Both the position numbers and the translations under genes were made by a program. Shown here one piece after another: positions 17,113 through 26,604 of a stretch of 64,000 nt of DNA. Position 1 is the stretch's first letter. Each line of letters begins with the position of its first letter. The notes beneath the pieces were generated by a model. The model ran no database searches. It was not told where the DNA came from and saw only the letters and a program-made list of their open reading frames with translations. This DNA comes from CAYFWF01 sp964346815 (GTDB lineage: Bacteria > Acidobacteriota > Aminicenantia > Aminicenantales > Aminicenantaceae): positions 1 through 64,000 of the forward strand of contig CAYFWF010000005.1 of NCBI GenBank assembly GCA_964346815.1, given 5' to 3'.

Positions 17113-18990
17113 TTAACGTCCGATATAGCCGAGGGCTTTGAGTTTCTCGATTTCTTCCTCTGATAAGATCAATTTCCCTCTTTTGCTCGAGGCAATCGCT
17201 CTATTGATCGTCATCTGCAGTTCCGGAATAATCGATCTGAAATCTTCCGGGATCTGTTTTTGGCTAACGATGTTGTTGGCTTCTCCTTTATCTGCACGCA
17301 TGTCGAAGAGTTCTCTTCTCTCCATCTCAGGAGGCTTTGCCTCTCTTCTGAAAAATTCAAGGTCACCCTCTTTAAAAGGGTAATTGACGATCAACTTTAA
17401 GCCCTTCCCTAATATCGAAAACTTCGGCGGGATCGCTTCGACCATCCAGCAGGTCGAGAGGGAAGAATAGAGAGACTTTCTCCTCCAGTTTTTCCCTTTA
17501 AGCAGCGGAAGAAGACTCGTGCCATCTACCTGTTCGGAGTTGAATTTGATCTTATACAGTTCCAGCAGGGTTGGAAAGATATCTATGATTCCCACGTTTT
17601 CTTGGATCTTCATCCCTCGGTATTTGTTGTGAGGAAACTTGATGATCAGAGGAACGCGAATCAGTTCATTATACAGGCTGTGGCCGTGGCTCCACCCCTT
17701 GTGGTCGAAAAATTCTTCTCCATGGTCGGACATGAATAGAATCAAGGAAGAGTCATACAAGCCCATTTTCTTCAGCTTGCCGACAAACTCGCCGAAGTAA
17801 TGGTCAAATTCAAGAATCTCTGCCTGGTAAAGTTCCCTGAATGCTTTCACTTTTTCTTCCGGAACTCGTTGATATTTGGTCTCGGCGTGAAAGCCAGTGA
17901 ATTTGAGCAGTTCAGGGTCTTTATTTATTTTGTACAGGAATTCGAGTTTAGGGGCATAAGGACTGTGCAGCTGGTAAGTATGGAGAAAGAGGAAGAGATT
18001 CGGGAATTCAGTTTTTTCGATGAGATCGACCGCCCTCGAAAACATAATTTTTCCGCTTCCAGAGTGGATAAGTGCTTCCAAGGTCATATAACCGTCGAAT
18101 CCATTCGAGAATCCGTACTTGGGATCCACAAAAGCTCCGCCGTTGTAGCTGAACGTCAAAAATTTCTTTGCGAGTTCTCTCACCAGAAACGGTTTATCAG
18201 AGTCGAGCGAAGCTCCTCTCGTTACCCCATGATTGTATTCATAGAGGGAAGTGAACAGGCTCATAAAGGCAGGGAGGGTCCAGGAACTTTGCGAGAAGGA
18301 ATTCTGGAAATCGACAGAATCTTTCTTGAACTGATCGATATTGGGAGTCAGGGAACGGCCATTGACCTTCATCCCGACATAATCGGCCCTTAAAGTGTCG
18401 GCACCGATGAGAAAGATATAATTTTTCTCGGCCCGACCGGTTTTTTGGTACATGATGGGAACTGAAAAAGCGACGATCCCGCGGCCCTCGAAGGAGAGGA
18501 TGATCTTGTTCTTTTTATCCAGATCGATCGATCTTATGAAGGGTGAACTGAAACGTGTTCTCTGGAGATGAGAGATCTCTGTTTTTTTATCGCCATCTTG
18601 AAGAAATAATCTGCAATGGATCTTTTCCTCAGCCAGACTGTTGAAATAGAGAAAAGTGTAGAAGCCAGCCCTTCCCTTGATCTTGGGTTTGATCTGTATG
18701 GATTGTTCCTCTCTGAGATTGAAATAATACAAATCAGGACTGGGGATGCTGATCTCGACTTTATCATCTTTTTCGCCGTATACGATCAATCCGGCATCCC
18801 GGTCGTAGTTGAAACCTGACTGATCCCATGGAGTGCTGTTTAAAGATACGCGAGAGAAAACAGGCCTTGTTTTGTGATGGATTACAGCGAACAGAATAAA
18901 GAATGCAGCAAGGGTTAAGAAGAGGGAGATAAAGATCGCTCTTGAACGTTTCACTCTGCTATTTATAGCATAGGGATGATGACATTTCAA
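17113..18990 (-). CDS. Sulfatase-fold membrane-anchored hydrolase/transferase
   Basis: A 625-residue member of the alkaline-phosphatase/sulfatase superfamily. One N-terminal membrane anchor (AIFISLFLTLAAFFILFAVI) places it in the periplasm, then a beta-rich domain precedes the catalytic domain at about residue 190. IGADTLRADYVG gives metal-binding aspartate, and MSDHGEEFFDHKGWSHGHS the second metal site. At the nucleophile position the motif is SWTLPAFMSLF, with Thr where true sulfatases carry the formylglycine Cys or Ser. That suggests a phosphotransferase or phosphohydrolase like LtaS or EptA rather than a sulfatase. The apparent start is a TTG with no ribosome site; a GTG at 18954 is also possible. 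Confidence 0.8.
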   Translation of the reverse strand: MKCHHPYAINSRVKRSRAIFISLFLTLAAFFILFAVIHHKTRPVFSRVSLNSTPWDQSGFNYDRDAGLIVYGEKDDKVEISIPSPDLYYFNLREEQSIQIKPKIKGRAGFYTFLYFNSLAEEKIHCRLFLQDGDKKTEISHLQRTRFSSPFIRSIDLDKKNKIILSFEGRGIVAFSVPIMYQKTGRAEKNYIFLIGADTLRADYVGMKVNGRSLTPNIDQFKKDSVDFQNSFSQSSWTLPAFMSLFTSLYEYNHGVTRGASLDSDKPFLVRELAKKFLTFSYNGGAFVDPKYGFSNGFDGYMTLEALIHSGSGKIMFSRAVDLIEKTEFPNLFLFLHTYQLHSPYAPKLEFLYKINKDPELLKFTGFHAETKYQRVPEEKVKAFRELYQAEILEFDHYFGEFVGKLKKMGLYDSSLILFMSDHGEEFFDHKGWSHGHSLYNELIRVPLIIKFPHNKYRGMKIQENVGIIDIFPTLLELYKIKFNSEQVDGTSLLPLLKGKNWRRKSLYSSLSTCWMVEAIPPKFSILGKGLKLIVNYPFKEGDLEFFRREAKPPEMERRELFDMRADKGEANNIVSQKQIPEDFRSIIPELQMTINRAIASSKRGKLILSEEEIEKLKALGYIGR

Positions 18991-19139
18991 TTTGCCCGGG
19001 ATTCGATTATGCGGCCTGCGGGCCTAGGACCAGGAAAAAATCCTTGGCTAAGTCAAACCGGAGGCCAGGGATAAGCAAGTTTAGAAGGATGAAGCCCTTA
19101 TCAGAGCGAAAGAGAAAATGAGCTCTCTTGCTGGAGTGG

Positions 19140-20933
19140 TCAGCGGACGATTTTCTGGCTGCTGTCCCTGCGTGTCGGGCTGGCTGTGCCGCCTAGGGTT
19201 ATGGTTGCGGGTTCTTCTCCGGTGCGGCCCTTGTCATCCACAGCCCAGAGTTCATAGGTATAGGTCTTATCGGCCTTGATATTCCGCCTTGTGTATTCGA
19301 GGGTGGATGAAGGCAGCTCATCCAGGAAAACATAGTTCTCTCCCTCTCTGTAATAGATTCTGTAGTATTCGATATCCCTGTTTTGTGGATTGGGTTCCCA
19401 GGTGAGCCGGTGCATGTATTCCATGTAAAACAGTGCTTTGTTTTCCATGACTTCCCCTGCGAAATTCAAGGGAGGATAGATCGGAGGGGCCAGAACTTCG
19501 AGCGTAACATTGATATCCCGGGGACTGTTGACAGCCTGCGGACTTTTGACCTGTATGACCCCGGTGTAGGTTCCCTCTTCGAGATCCACGGCATCGATGG
19601 TCACCTGGAGTTCGTCTTCTTCATCTTTTTTCAGTTTGCCTGAAGTGGGTGCAACACTCAGCCAATCCTGGTCCACATTGACCGTGTAATCCAAGGAATC
19701 CTGGCCGATGTTTTTTAGAAAAAGACTGGTCGGATCCGGATTAACTCCTTCTACTGTGAAAGAGAAAGACTCTGGATTGGCCTGGATAAAAGGATCGGGG
19801 GAGGGAACGGCGACTTGTTCATAAAAAATATCTGTGTGTCCTCCGCTGATTTCCTGCCAAACGATATGAGCATTGGCGTTGTCATCTAACCAGACCTTGG
19901 GATGGCGGGCATCTGTTCCATCGGCGAGTAAAGTGGGTTTGGACCAGTTTCCCTGCAGAGTTTTCACACAGTAATAGGCTTCACGACCCCCTGTGGTTTC
20001 TTGAACGAAGGTGGAAACCAGGATACCGTTTCTGTACCGGATGTCTCCCATCTGACGAGGAGCATACATGCTGGAAATGATCTCTGTACCCTTCCAAGCA
20101 CTCCCCTGTTTTGTCTTGTAGTAAAAGTTCCCTCTTCGGCTGCTCCAGACAACATGGGCGTTCCCGTCGTGGTCGACGGTGAGTTCAGGGTAGTATCCGT
20201 TCGGATCGAGTGTGGATTGGTTGACCTCTTTCCAATTGGAGCCCCTCTTTGCCTGTTTGAAGCGGAGATTCCAGGGTCCTGTATGTCCCGATCCTTCCAT
20301 ATAACTGAAATAAAGGATATCCTTCCACACCCCGCAGGCGCTGTGGTTGCAGATGTCGTTGGCGGTATAGGAGATTCTCTCGTAATTGTTGGGCCAGTTG
20401 GCATCGGTGATTTTTTTGGATATGGTGACGATGTCTCCTCCTTCCCAGCTGCCGGAATGTCTGTGTGACCACGATATTTGTATCCTGTCTCCTTCCACCT
20501 CGATTTTTGGCCAGGAGGAGTTGTTGGGGCTCCAGTAGATCATATCCCGGGCGGTCCATGCCCCGGAACTGGTTTGATACATGCTGTGGTAGACTTCTCT
20601 GGCCTGGCTTGAGAATCCATCAGACCACGCCATATGAAAGTTTCCGTCTGCATCCACGCTCAGCATAGGAGTCCAGGCAGCTTTGAAGGTGACCCCTGCA
20701 TTCTTGACCGAGGACCATTTGCCTTTGACCTTTGTCCGGTAGTGGATGGTCCCGAAATCTTTCTCCAACGACTGCTCGAGCCAGACGACCATGATCATAC
20801 CATCTTTGTTGATGGCGATCGAAGGTCGCAAGGAGAATTGACCCGACTGCGACACATTCTTCAGTCCAAAAGCATTCAAAGAAAGAAAAAGAAGCGGCAG
20901 AAGGCATATGATCAAACCTTTCTTTACATCCAT
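19140..20933 (-). CDS. Secreted beta-propeller/BACON-repeat protein (shorter paralogue)
   Basis: A 597-residue secreted protein, function unknown. A signal peptide (GLIICLLPLLFLSLNAFG) precedes an N-terminal six- or seven-bladed propeller-like region (about residues 25-370) built of repeats with WxD/WSS and VDxDGNxHxxWS motifs, as in sialidase-like and BNR-type folds. One BACON-type beta-sandwich follows (about 385-480, with WLSVAPTSGKL), then a fibronectin-III-like domain. AGGAGG nine bases upstream fixes the start at 20933. A shorter relative of the next gene (839 residues) has the same order and wording, so they arose by duplication. Carbohydrate or protein binding outside the cell is the likely role. 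Confidence 0.75.
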   Translation of the reverse strand: MDVKKGLIICLLPLLFLSLNAFGLKNVSQSGQFSLRPSIAINKDGMIMVVWLEQSLEKDFGTIHYRTKVKGKWSSVKNAGVTFKAAWTPMLSVDADGNFHMAWSDGFSSQAREVYHSMYQTSSGAWTARDMIYWSPNNSSWPKIEVEGDRIQISWSHRHSGSWEGGDIVTISKKITDANWPNNYERISYTANDICNHSACGVWKDILYFSYMEGSGHTGPWNLRFKQAKRGSNWKEVNQSTLDPNGYYPELTVDHDGNAHVVWSSRRGNFYYKTKQGSAWKGTEIISSMYAPRQMGDIRYRNGILVSTFVQETTGGREAYYCVKTLQGNWSKPTLLADGTDARHPKVWLDDNANAHIVWQEISGGHTDIFYEQVAVPSPDPFIQANPESFSFTVEGVNPDPTSLFLKNIGQDSLDYTVNVDQDWLSVAPTSGKLKKDEEDELQVTIDAVDLEEGTYTGVIQVKSPQAVNSPRDINVTLEVLAPPIYPPLNFAGEVMENKALFYMEYMHRLTWEPNPQNRDIEYYRIYYREGENYVFLDELPSSTLEYTRRNIKADKTYTYELWAVDDKGRTGEEPATITLGGTASPTRRDSSQKIVR

Positions 20934-20964
20934 TCTCTTTGTCCTCCTGATTAGTTGACATCCC

Positions 20965-20993
20965 ATATTAACCGAGCAGGATGGGCTTGTCAA
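20965..20993 (-). promoter_or_regulatory. Promoter of the shorter propeller/BACON gene
   Basis: Perfect TTGACA (20993-20988), 17 bases, TAATAT (20970-20965) on the minus strand, with the AGGAGG ribosome site in the leader. Confidence 0.55.
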
Positions 20994-21097
20994 CAGAACT
21001 GGAGGATTCTCAATGAAAATCTGGAAATATCCTCTCCCCTTTGGCGTTCAGGATTCCGCTCATACCAAAGAAAAGAGGAGTCTTTATATTCTCGAGG

Positions 21098-23617
21098 CTA
21101 ACGGATTTGTTTCTTTCCCTGATGATTCTTTCCCGCCTGGATTTTTTCCTTCAGTGAGAATGATCCCGGCCCTTCCTCCAGTCCACTGAGTTCGCCCCTA
21201 TGGCTTTCTTTCCCGCTGCTGTCCACACTGGCCACGGCATAGATGTATTTGTTTCGTTCCTCCACCGATGGAAAACCGCTGTCATAAAAAGCGAAGACAT
21301 TTCCTCCAACCTGGGCGATATAGACGTAGGAAGAACCGGCTTTGCTCTTATCTTTGCGGAAGATTCTGTAGTTTGTGATGTTGAACAGGCCGTTATTTCT
21401 GGGGTTGGCCTTCCATTCCACTTTGCTCTTGTATTCTTGAAGAATCAATCCTTCATGGTTGATTCTTTTCAGGGTGATATTTACCGGAGGATAGGGTTCA
21501 GGAGGCATCACCACATCGAAATCCACACTGATGGTCTGAGGACTGTTTCCTGCTTCCGCTGCCGATATCTGGATAGTTGCTTTGTGTATGTACACGTTGA
21601 GAGAGGAACTGTCGGCATAGACTGTGATGGTATCCTCTTCTCCCGTTGAGGTTCCTTGGGATTGGGAAAAGGAGATCCAGCTCTTATTGGACTTTATCTT
21701 GTAATTGAGTTTCCCGGCGCCTGAATTTCTTATCCTGAATGTTTGAGACGGGGGATCGCTGTTATGGGCATATCCCCAAAAATATAAATGTGATCTGTTG
21801 ACTTGAATGTGTGGTTTGTTTTTCTTCTCTACGGTCAGAGTCACAAATACACTGGTCTTTTTGTCTGTGCCTGATGGGAAAATGTCGATGCGCCCCTTGA
21901 ATGTGCCAGGAAGAAGGCTTTGGGCGTTAATGGAAACAGCAACAGGGGTCCACTCTGGAGTGGCTGTACCCTTGGCAGGAGATGCAGAGAGCCAGGGCAT
22001 GTTGGTTGTGATGGAAAAACCCACAGAGTTTCCTCCTTGGGCTCTCAGATTAAAATACTGCACCGGAGGATTTTGCCCTTCTTCTGTAGAAAATCCGAGA
22101 TTGGTCTGGTCGACAACAATCTGGGAAGAGGGGGGTGGAGGCTCGGGGACCTTGCCCACTGTTAAAGATACACCGACTTCGGTGGGACTGTTGTATGCGC
22201 TGGGATCTGTAATGGTGATGGTTCCACTGTAAGTACCATCGTTAAAACCAGAGGCATCCACACTCACGGTAAAGGTATCCCATTCTCCAGAAGAAGAGCC
22301 GCTGGTTGGAGTGACATCAAACCAGCCCTTATCTTTGGAAAGAGTGTAATTGATCGATCCGGCACCCGATGCTCTGACCTTGAATGTTTGAGGAGCCGGA
22401 TTCGAAGTGCTCTCGCTGGTATGAAAATTGAGATAGGAGTTGTCGACCTCTATAAAGGTTGCATCTTTAGGGATATCCATATTGAGCTTTTCGTAGTAGA
22501 TATCGTCGTTTCCGCCGACTCCAGGTGCATGCCAGATAAAGTGTGCGGTATTGCTGTTGTCCACGGCTACCTGGACATGTTTGTTTCCGTATTCTCCTCC
22601 ATTGGCATCACCGACTTTGATCGGAATCGTCCAATTCCCTCCGGTCATTTTTACCGAAGCATACACCGCCCATTTTCCATCCTTTCCTTGAACCCAGGCT
22701 GCAATAACTGCGTTGTCTTTGCATTTGATGTCTCCGTGCTGACGGGGAGCATCGCCATTGGAAAGGACCTGCACCGGCTTCCACGTTCCACCGGTTCTAG
22801 AGATATAATAAAAGTTTCCGTTCTTCGAACCGGAAACGATATGGATGTTTCCCGAATCATCGACATCCATTTCTGCATAGTAGCACGCCATTCCTTTAAG
22901 CCAGATAGGCGTTTTCCACTTTCCTCCCACTTTTTCGCAGAAGTACAGCTTTCTCGGATTTTCTCCTTCCATCCAGCAGGCATAGACGTTTCCGTCCTTC
23001 ACTGAGATGGCCGGGCAGATGGAAGGAGTCGATTTGTTGCGCGAGATATTTTCGTAGCTCGATGGCCAACTTCCTCCTTTATTTTTAGACATGAGGACTA
23101 TATCCGATGAAGGGTCAGCGAATTTATCCACATAACAATGATGCCAGAGGATATAGATCCTGTTGTTGGAATCGATATCCATCTTGTTCCAGGCAGAATT
23201 CCATGTGCTGTGGTAAGTCTTCTCGGGATTCGACCAGCTTTTTCCTGTAAAATAGCTGTACATGACGTCGCGGGTGGAACTGGCATAGCCGTCAGCATAG
23301 GAAAGATGGAACACTCCCTGGGAGTCGACTGCGAGCTCATTGGTCCAGGCTCTTTGATTGGCAATCCCGCAATTTTTCACGCTCGACCACTGGCCGCCGC
23401 TGAAAATCCTGTAGTAGTTGTCTCCAGTCCACTCCAGCCAAACCACCATGATTTCTCCCTTGGCGTTCAACGCCAATGCAGGCCAGAGAGAATCGTCCGC
23501 ACTTTTTGACAGGTTTATGACACTGAACACGGGCAATCGGGTGAGACAGAGAAAGAGAAAAATAAACAGGAGAGTTTTTTGAAGAATCATTACGGGGGAA
23601 TGATTGATTCGCTTCAT
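21098..23617 (-). CDS. Secreted beta-propeller/BACON-repeat protein (longer paralogue)
   Basis: An 839-residue secreted protein, function unknown. After the signal peptide (LLFIFLFLCLTRLPVFS) a propeller-like domain (about residues 40-380) shares phrases with its neighbour, such as GEIMVVWLEW, NAHFIWHAPG and APRQHGDIKC. Three BACON-like beta-sandwich repeats follow at about 395-490, 500-590 and 605-700, each with a W(F/L)(D/S)xxPxxG core, and then an Fn3-like domain. The C-terminal tail is lysine-rich. I chose the ATG at 23617 (AAGGA eight bases upstream); a GTG at 23644 is in frame. Repeat expansion relative to the paralogue suggests a stalk that extends the propeller from the surface. Confidence 0.75.
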   Translation of the reverse strand: MKRINHSPVMILQKTLLFIFLFLCLTRLPVFSVINLSKSADDSLWPALALNAKGEIMVVWLEWTGDNYYRIFSGGQWSSVKNCGIANQRAWTNELAVDSQGVFHLSYADGYASSTRDVMYSYFTGKSWSNPEKTYHSTWNSAWNKMDIDSNNRIYILWHHCYVDKFADPSSDIVLMSKNKGGSWPSSYENISRNKSTPSICPAISVKDGNVYACWMEGENPRKLYFCEKVGGKWKTPIWLKGMACYYAEMDVDDSGNIHIVSGSKNGNFYYISRTGGTWKPVQVLSNGDAPRQHGDIKCKDNAVIAAWVQGKDGKWAVYASVKMTGGNWTIPIKVGDANGGEYGNKHVQVAVDNSNTAHFIWHAPGVGGNDDIYYEKLNMDIPKDATFIEVDNSYLNFHTSESTSNPAPQTFKVRASGAGSINYTLSKDKGWFDVTPTSGSSSGEWDTFTVSVDASGFNDGTYSGTITITDPSAYNSPTEVGVSLTVGKVPEPPPPSSQIVVDQTNLGFSTEEGQNPPVQYFNLRAQGGNSVGFSITTNMPWLSASPAKGTATPEWTPVAVSINAQSLLPGTFKGRIDIFPSGTDKKTSVFVTLTVEKKNKPHIQVNRSHLYFWGYAHNSDPPSQTFRIRNSGAGKLNYKIKSNKSWISFSQSQGTSTGEEDTITVYADSSSLNVYIHKATIQISAAEAGNSPQTISVDFDVVMPPEPYPPVNITLKRINHEGLILQEYKSKVEWKANPRNNGLFNITNYRIFRKDKSKAGSSYVYIAQVGGNVFAFYDSGFPSVEERNKYIYAVASVDSSGKESHRGELSGLEEGPGSFSLKEKIQAGKNHQGKKQIR

Positions 23618-23741
23618 TTTTCTCATCCTTTTATGGCATTTCACCTATAAAGGCTCCCTTACATTTTGAGACAATACGAAGAACTGCATAGATTCATGGT
23701 CAATTTTAGCTTAACCTAACAGAAAACTCAAAGAAGGACAA

Positions 23742-23757
23742 TCACCCTTAGGGGTGA
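23742..23757 (-). terminator. Weak hairpin after the TolB-like gene
   Basis: TCACCC-TTAG-GGGTGA (read on either strand) lies 25 bases downstream of the TolB-like stop. On the minus strand it is followed by TTGTCCTTCTTT, a poor T-run, so termination is only possible. Confidence 0.3.
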
Positions 23758-23781
23758 AATTCAAGGTGAATTACGAAATTT

Positions 23782-24720
23782 CTATCGATGCCAGTCGGGG
23801 AAAGCATCATTTCCCGGGGAATCAAACAGAAGCCGGATTTTTCGGCTCTGCACTTCAAGGATGAGGAGCTTCCAATCGCCATTGTGGTCTCCTTGATGGG
23901 ACGAGTTGAAAGCGATGTATTGGCCATCAGGAGACCAGCATGGGAAGTAATCGTAGGTCTCATGTCTCTCTGTCAACCTGGTTTTTTGGGATCCATCTGG
24001 GTCCATGATGAAGATTTCGCCTTTTTTATCTTCTTTGTTGGAAACATATACGAGCTTTTTTCCGTCTCTTGAGAACCGGGCCCGACAGCTCTTCCCTCCC
24101 TCAGCGAGGTATGACACCTTGCCGCGGTTCATGTCATAAACGGCTACCTCCCAGCCGAATGTCCTTTTTGCAGTAAAAGTTACCAAGGGTTCGGAAGGCG
24201 AGACATGCGGTATGGCGTGTCCCTTATTGTAACCGGGGATGAGCCTTTTCGTTTTTTTCGAATGGATGTCTATCCGGAATAAGCTCAATTCTTTTCTCAG
24301 GAATTTTTTAATTTCTCTGGTATAAACGATGCTCTTTCCATCTGGGAACCAGGCAAGAGTTTTCTCGTCGGAAGAAAAAGAAGTCAGGGGCATGATTTCT
24401 GAGCCATCAGAATTCATGATAAAAATGTCGTAGTTCCCTCCTGGATTTGCCATGAAAGCGATTTTTTCCCCATCCGGCGACCAGAGGGGATACTCATCAT
24501 CCCAGGAGTTATCGGTCAATTTTGTTATTTTCATCCCTGACAGAAGATAAATTTCGTTATCACCATCAAAATTGGATTGAAAGACTATTTGGCCCTCGAT
24601 CGGGAACTCTGGTTTTAACTCGGTGCTTTCAAGCGCCATATTTTTATGGTCATTCCCGGCTCCGCACATGCAGAGAAGGCAAGCGGAAAAGAAGAGGGTG
24701 AAGAGGGCTCTTGTTCTCAT
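23782..24720 (-). CDS. TolB-like WD40/PD40 propeller lipoprotein
   Basis: A 312-residue periplasmic protein. Its N-terminus (LFTLFFSACLLCMCGAG) is a lipoprotein-type signal with several cysteines; FSAC at residue 14 or LCMC at residue 19 could be the lipidated Cys. The rest is a six-bladed PD40 propeller: repeats such as YPLWSPDGEKIAF, CRARFSRDGKKLVYV and YFPCWSPDGQYIAFNS are the TolB signature. It is not the Tol-Pal TolB itself, because no TolB N-domain or Tol genes are present. GAGGT five bases before the ATG and a promoter at 24742-24769 support the start. It may bind ligand or act as a scaffold with the downstream propeller proteins. Confidence 0.82.
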   Translation of the reverse strand: MRTRALFTLFFSACLLCMCGAGNDHKNMALESTELKPEFPIEGQIVFQSNFDGDNEIYLLSGMKITKLTDNSWDDEYPLWSPDGEKIAFMANPGGNYDIFIMNSDGSEIMPLTSFSSDEKTLAWFPDGKSIVYTREIKKFLRKELSLFRIDIHSKKTKRLIPGYNKGHAIPHVSPSEPLVTFTAKRTFGWEVAVYDMNRGKVSYLAEGGKSCRARFSRDGKKLVYVSNKEDKKGEIFIMDPDGSQKTRLTERHETYDYFPCWSPDGQYIAFNSSHQGDHNGDWKLLILEVQSRKIRLLFDSPGNDAFPDWHR

Positions 24721-24741
24721 GTTTGACCTCGCTACAATCTT

Positions 24742-24769
24742 ATTTTAGAAGAATTCATGAACTTGTAAA
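24742..24769 (-). promoter_or_regulatory. Promoter of the TolB-like gene
   Basis: TTTACA (24769-24764), 16 bases, TAAAAT (24747-24742) on the minus strand, about 20 bases before the ATG. Confidence 0.5.
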
Positions 24770-24795
24770 AGACAAAAAAAAGAAAGGACAGAGGT

Positions 24796-26604
24796 TTATC
24801 TGGTATCGATGAAACGTCTGTGCCACATTTCGAATGTGAAAAGAAGATAGATGATTTCTTCAAAATTTCTTCTCCCGTTCATGTGCTGAGAGACGATGCT
24901 TTTTATCTCTTGGGGATTGTATAGCTTTCTGGAGAGTGTTTTCTCATCCAACAATATCCCTTGGATCAGAGGCTTGAATTCCTTTCTGGACCATTCATCA
25001 TAGGGGTCGTATATGTGAGCAGGCCGGAAAGATTTCCTTCCTTTGGAAAAAACCTCGATGAGGCGCTTGAGCGCATATTGATAGTAGTAGATCGAACCGG
25101 TTATTTTTTCCCGGAAAGCACTTGTCCTGAGGTGGGTGTGGGTTTTTTGCCAGGGAATGTGTGCCAGGTCGGGGAAGGCGTTGATGAATGAGGCTCGGGC
25201 CAGTTTCTGTTTCTTTCGAAGGGATACCGGGAGGAGCAGGCAGAACTCCACGAGGGGTTTGTCTGTAAACGGCATCTTGTAATCGAAGATTTTGCCTGCC
25301 AGTTGGAAAATCTGAGCAATGAATCTCCTCTGTCTCTCGTGAAAATCAAAATAATCAGAAATTTCTAAGGGATGGGATAGCCGGCTTCCCTCCACCACAC
25401 CCATCACCGACTGAAGAAGCCTCTCTTGGCCGTCTTCTTCGTTCAATAATCTACAGCCTTTTAAACCATATTGACTGTGTTTCCTGACAAGGAGCCTGCA
25501 GAGCTCTCGGTCAGATTTCGCTTTAGATACATCCGGATCCAGAGGATGTGCGGGAAAGAGTCTTTGTCCGTGGAGGGGATCTCCCAAATAACCCGTAACA
25601 TGGGTGTCCCAATCCTGGTATCTTTCTGGAAGAAAAGGATAGTCATGGATGTGTTTTACGCTCAATAAGCCATCCATAAAAGAAACGACTTCTTGGAACG
25701 ATTCTCGGATTTTGAAAGGAGTGAGCTCGTGAAAAATATTGGGAAGATTCAGTCGTCGAGCCACTTGTTTCGCATATTTTTCATCCAGACAATTGCTTAC
25801 ACCAAAGGTTGTGGTTTTGGCATTTTCATGGCCGAGCCTGTCGAGAAATGCAACGATAGTTCTTGAATCCAGCCCGCCGCTCAGGGAAACACAGTATGTT
25901 TTATCTCGAGTAATTCTTCTGTCAATAGCACGGCTCATGAGCTCTTGGTGCTCTTTGACCAATCGATCAAACGGCTTTGTGGTCTTCTCCTCACCGATGA
26001 AGTTTTGAATAGACCAGTAGGGCTTTTTTGAGACTCTGGCTTCGATTTCGGTAGCATGGCCTGGAAGTGCCAATTTGATGTTATCCAGAAAAGTATGGTC
26101 GCGCAAACAGAAACCAAATGTGAAAAACTCTCGAACCCCGTCCCTGTCGATAGGACATGCGTCGATCACACTCATTATGGCTTTGATCTCAGGGGCGATG
26201 ATGGTGTGTTTCTTGTCGTGGTAATAATAAAGAGGCTTCGTCCCTAAGTGATCAGTGACCACCGTTAATGTCTTGGTCTTCTCATTCCATATGACGAAAC
26301 AGAATTCGCCGTTGATCTCATTGAAAAGTCCGATTCCCGATTCTAAATATCTATCATACAGCGCGGAATAATCTCCGTTGAAGTCGCGTCCTTCCAGAGA
26401 ATAAATATCTCCGTATGATGCGAAAAGGGATGTCTTTCGTTCCACGACTCGAGCTGGAGTGTTGCGGGTGATAATTCCCCCAGAGAAACTTCCGCTCCTG
26501 AAATTGTGGTGGGAATAGAAAGGGAAGTGATTAATGGGGCCTTTCAGGTCTTTTGCGGCTATGATCTTACGCGAACGGTTGACGACTCCATATATCCCGG
26601 GCAT
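24796..26604 (-). CDS. Asparagine synthetase-like protein without catalytic Cys2
   Basis: A 602-residue two-domain homologue of AsnB. The N-terminal Ntn-amidohydrolase fold is complete (INGEFCFVIWN, DHLGTKPLYYY), but it starts MPGIYGVV instead of MCGIxG. The nucleophilic Cys2 that releases ammonia from glutamine is replaced by Pro. The C-terminal synthetase domain keeps the PPi-loop SLSGGLDSRTI and so should still adenylate a carboxylate. It would have to use free ammonia or another nucleophile, as in glycan-amidating or cyclising relatives. The ATG abuts the DUF362 stop with no gap, so the two are coupled. Amidation of a sugar acid or a cell-wall group is inference. Confidence 0.82.
   Translation of the reverse strand: MPGIYGVVNRSRKIIAAKDLKGPINHFPFYSHHNFRSGSFSGGIITRNTPARVVERKTSLFASYGDIYSLEGRDFNGDYSALYDRYLESGIGLFNEINGEFCFVIWNEKTKTLTVVTDHLGTKPLYYYHDKKHTIIAPEIKAIMSVIDACPIDRDGVREFFTFGFCLRDHTFLDNIKLALPGHATEIEARVSKKPYWSIQNFIGEEKTTKPFDRLVKEHQELMSRAIDRRITRDKTYCVSLSGGLDSRTIVAFLDRLGHENAKTTTFGVSNCLDEKYAKQVARRLNLPNIFHELTPFKIRESFQEVVSFMDGLLSVKHIHDYPFLPERYQDWDTHVTGYLGDPLHGQRLFPAHPLDPDVSKAKSDRELCRLLVRKHSQYGLKGCRLLNEEDGQERLLQSVMGVVEGSRLSHPLEISDYFDFHERQRRFIAQIFQLAGKIFDYKMPFTDKPLVEFCLLLPVSLRKKQKLARASFINAFPDLAHIPWQKTHTHLRTSAFREKITGSIYYYQYALKRLIEVFSKGRKSFRPAHIYDPYDEWSRKEFKPLIQGILLDEKTLSRKLYNPQEIKSIVSQHMNGRRNFEEIIYLLFTFEMWHRRFIDTR

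Noticed and set aside
20001..20468. 155-codon plus-strand frame opposite the shorter propeller gene
   Set aside because: No ribosome site or family motif; the opposite strand is strongly supported by its repeats.
21013..21190. About 58 plus-strand codons with GGAGG before the ATG, antisense to the end of the longer propeller gene
   Set aside because: No promoter, and half of it is simply the complement of a well-supported coding sequence.
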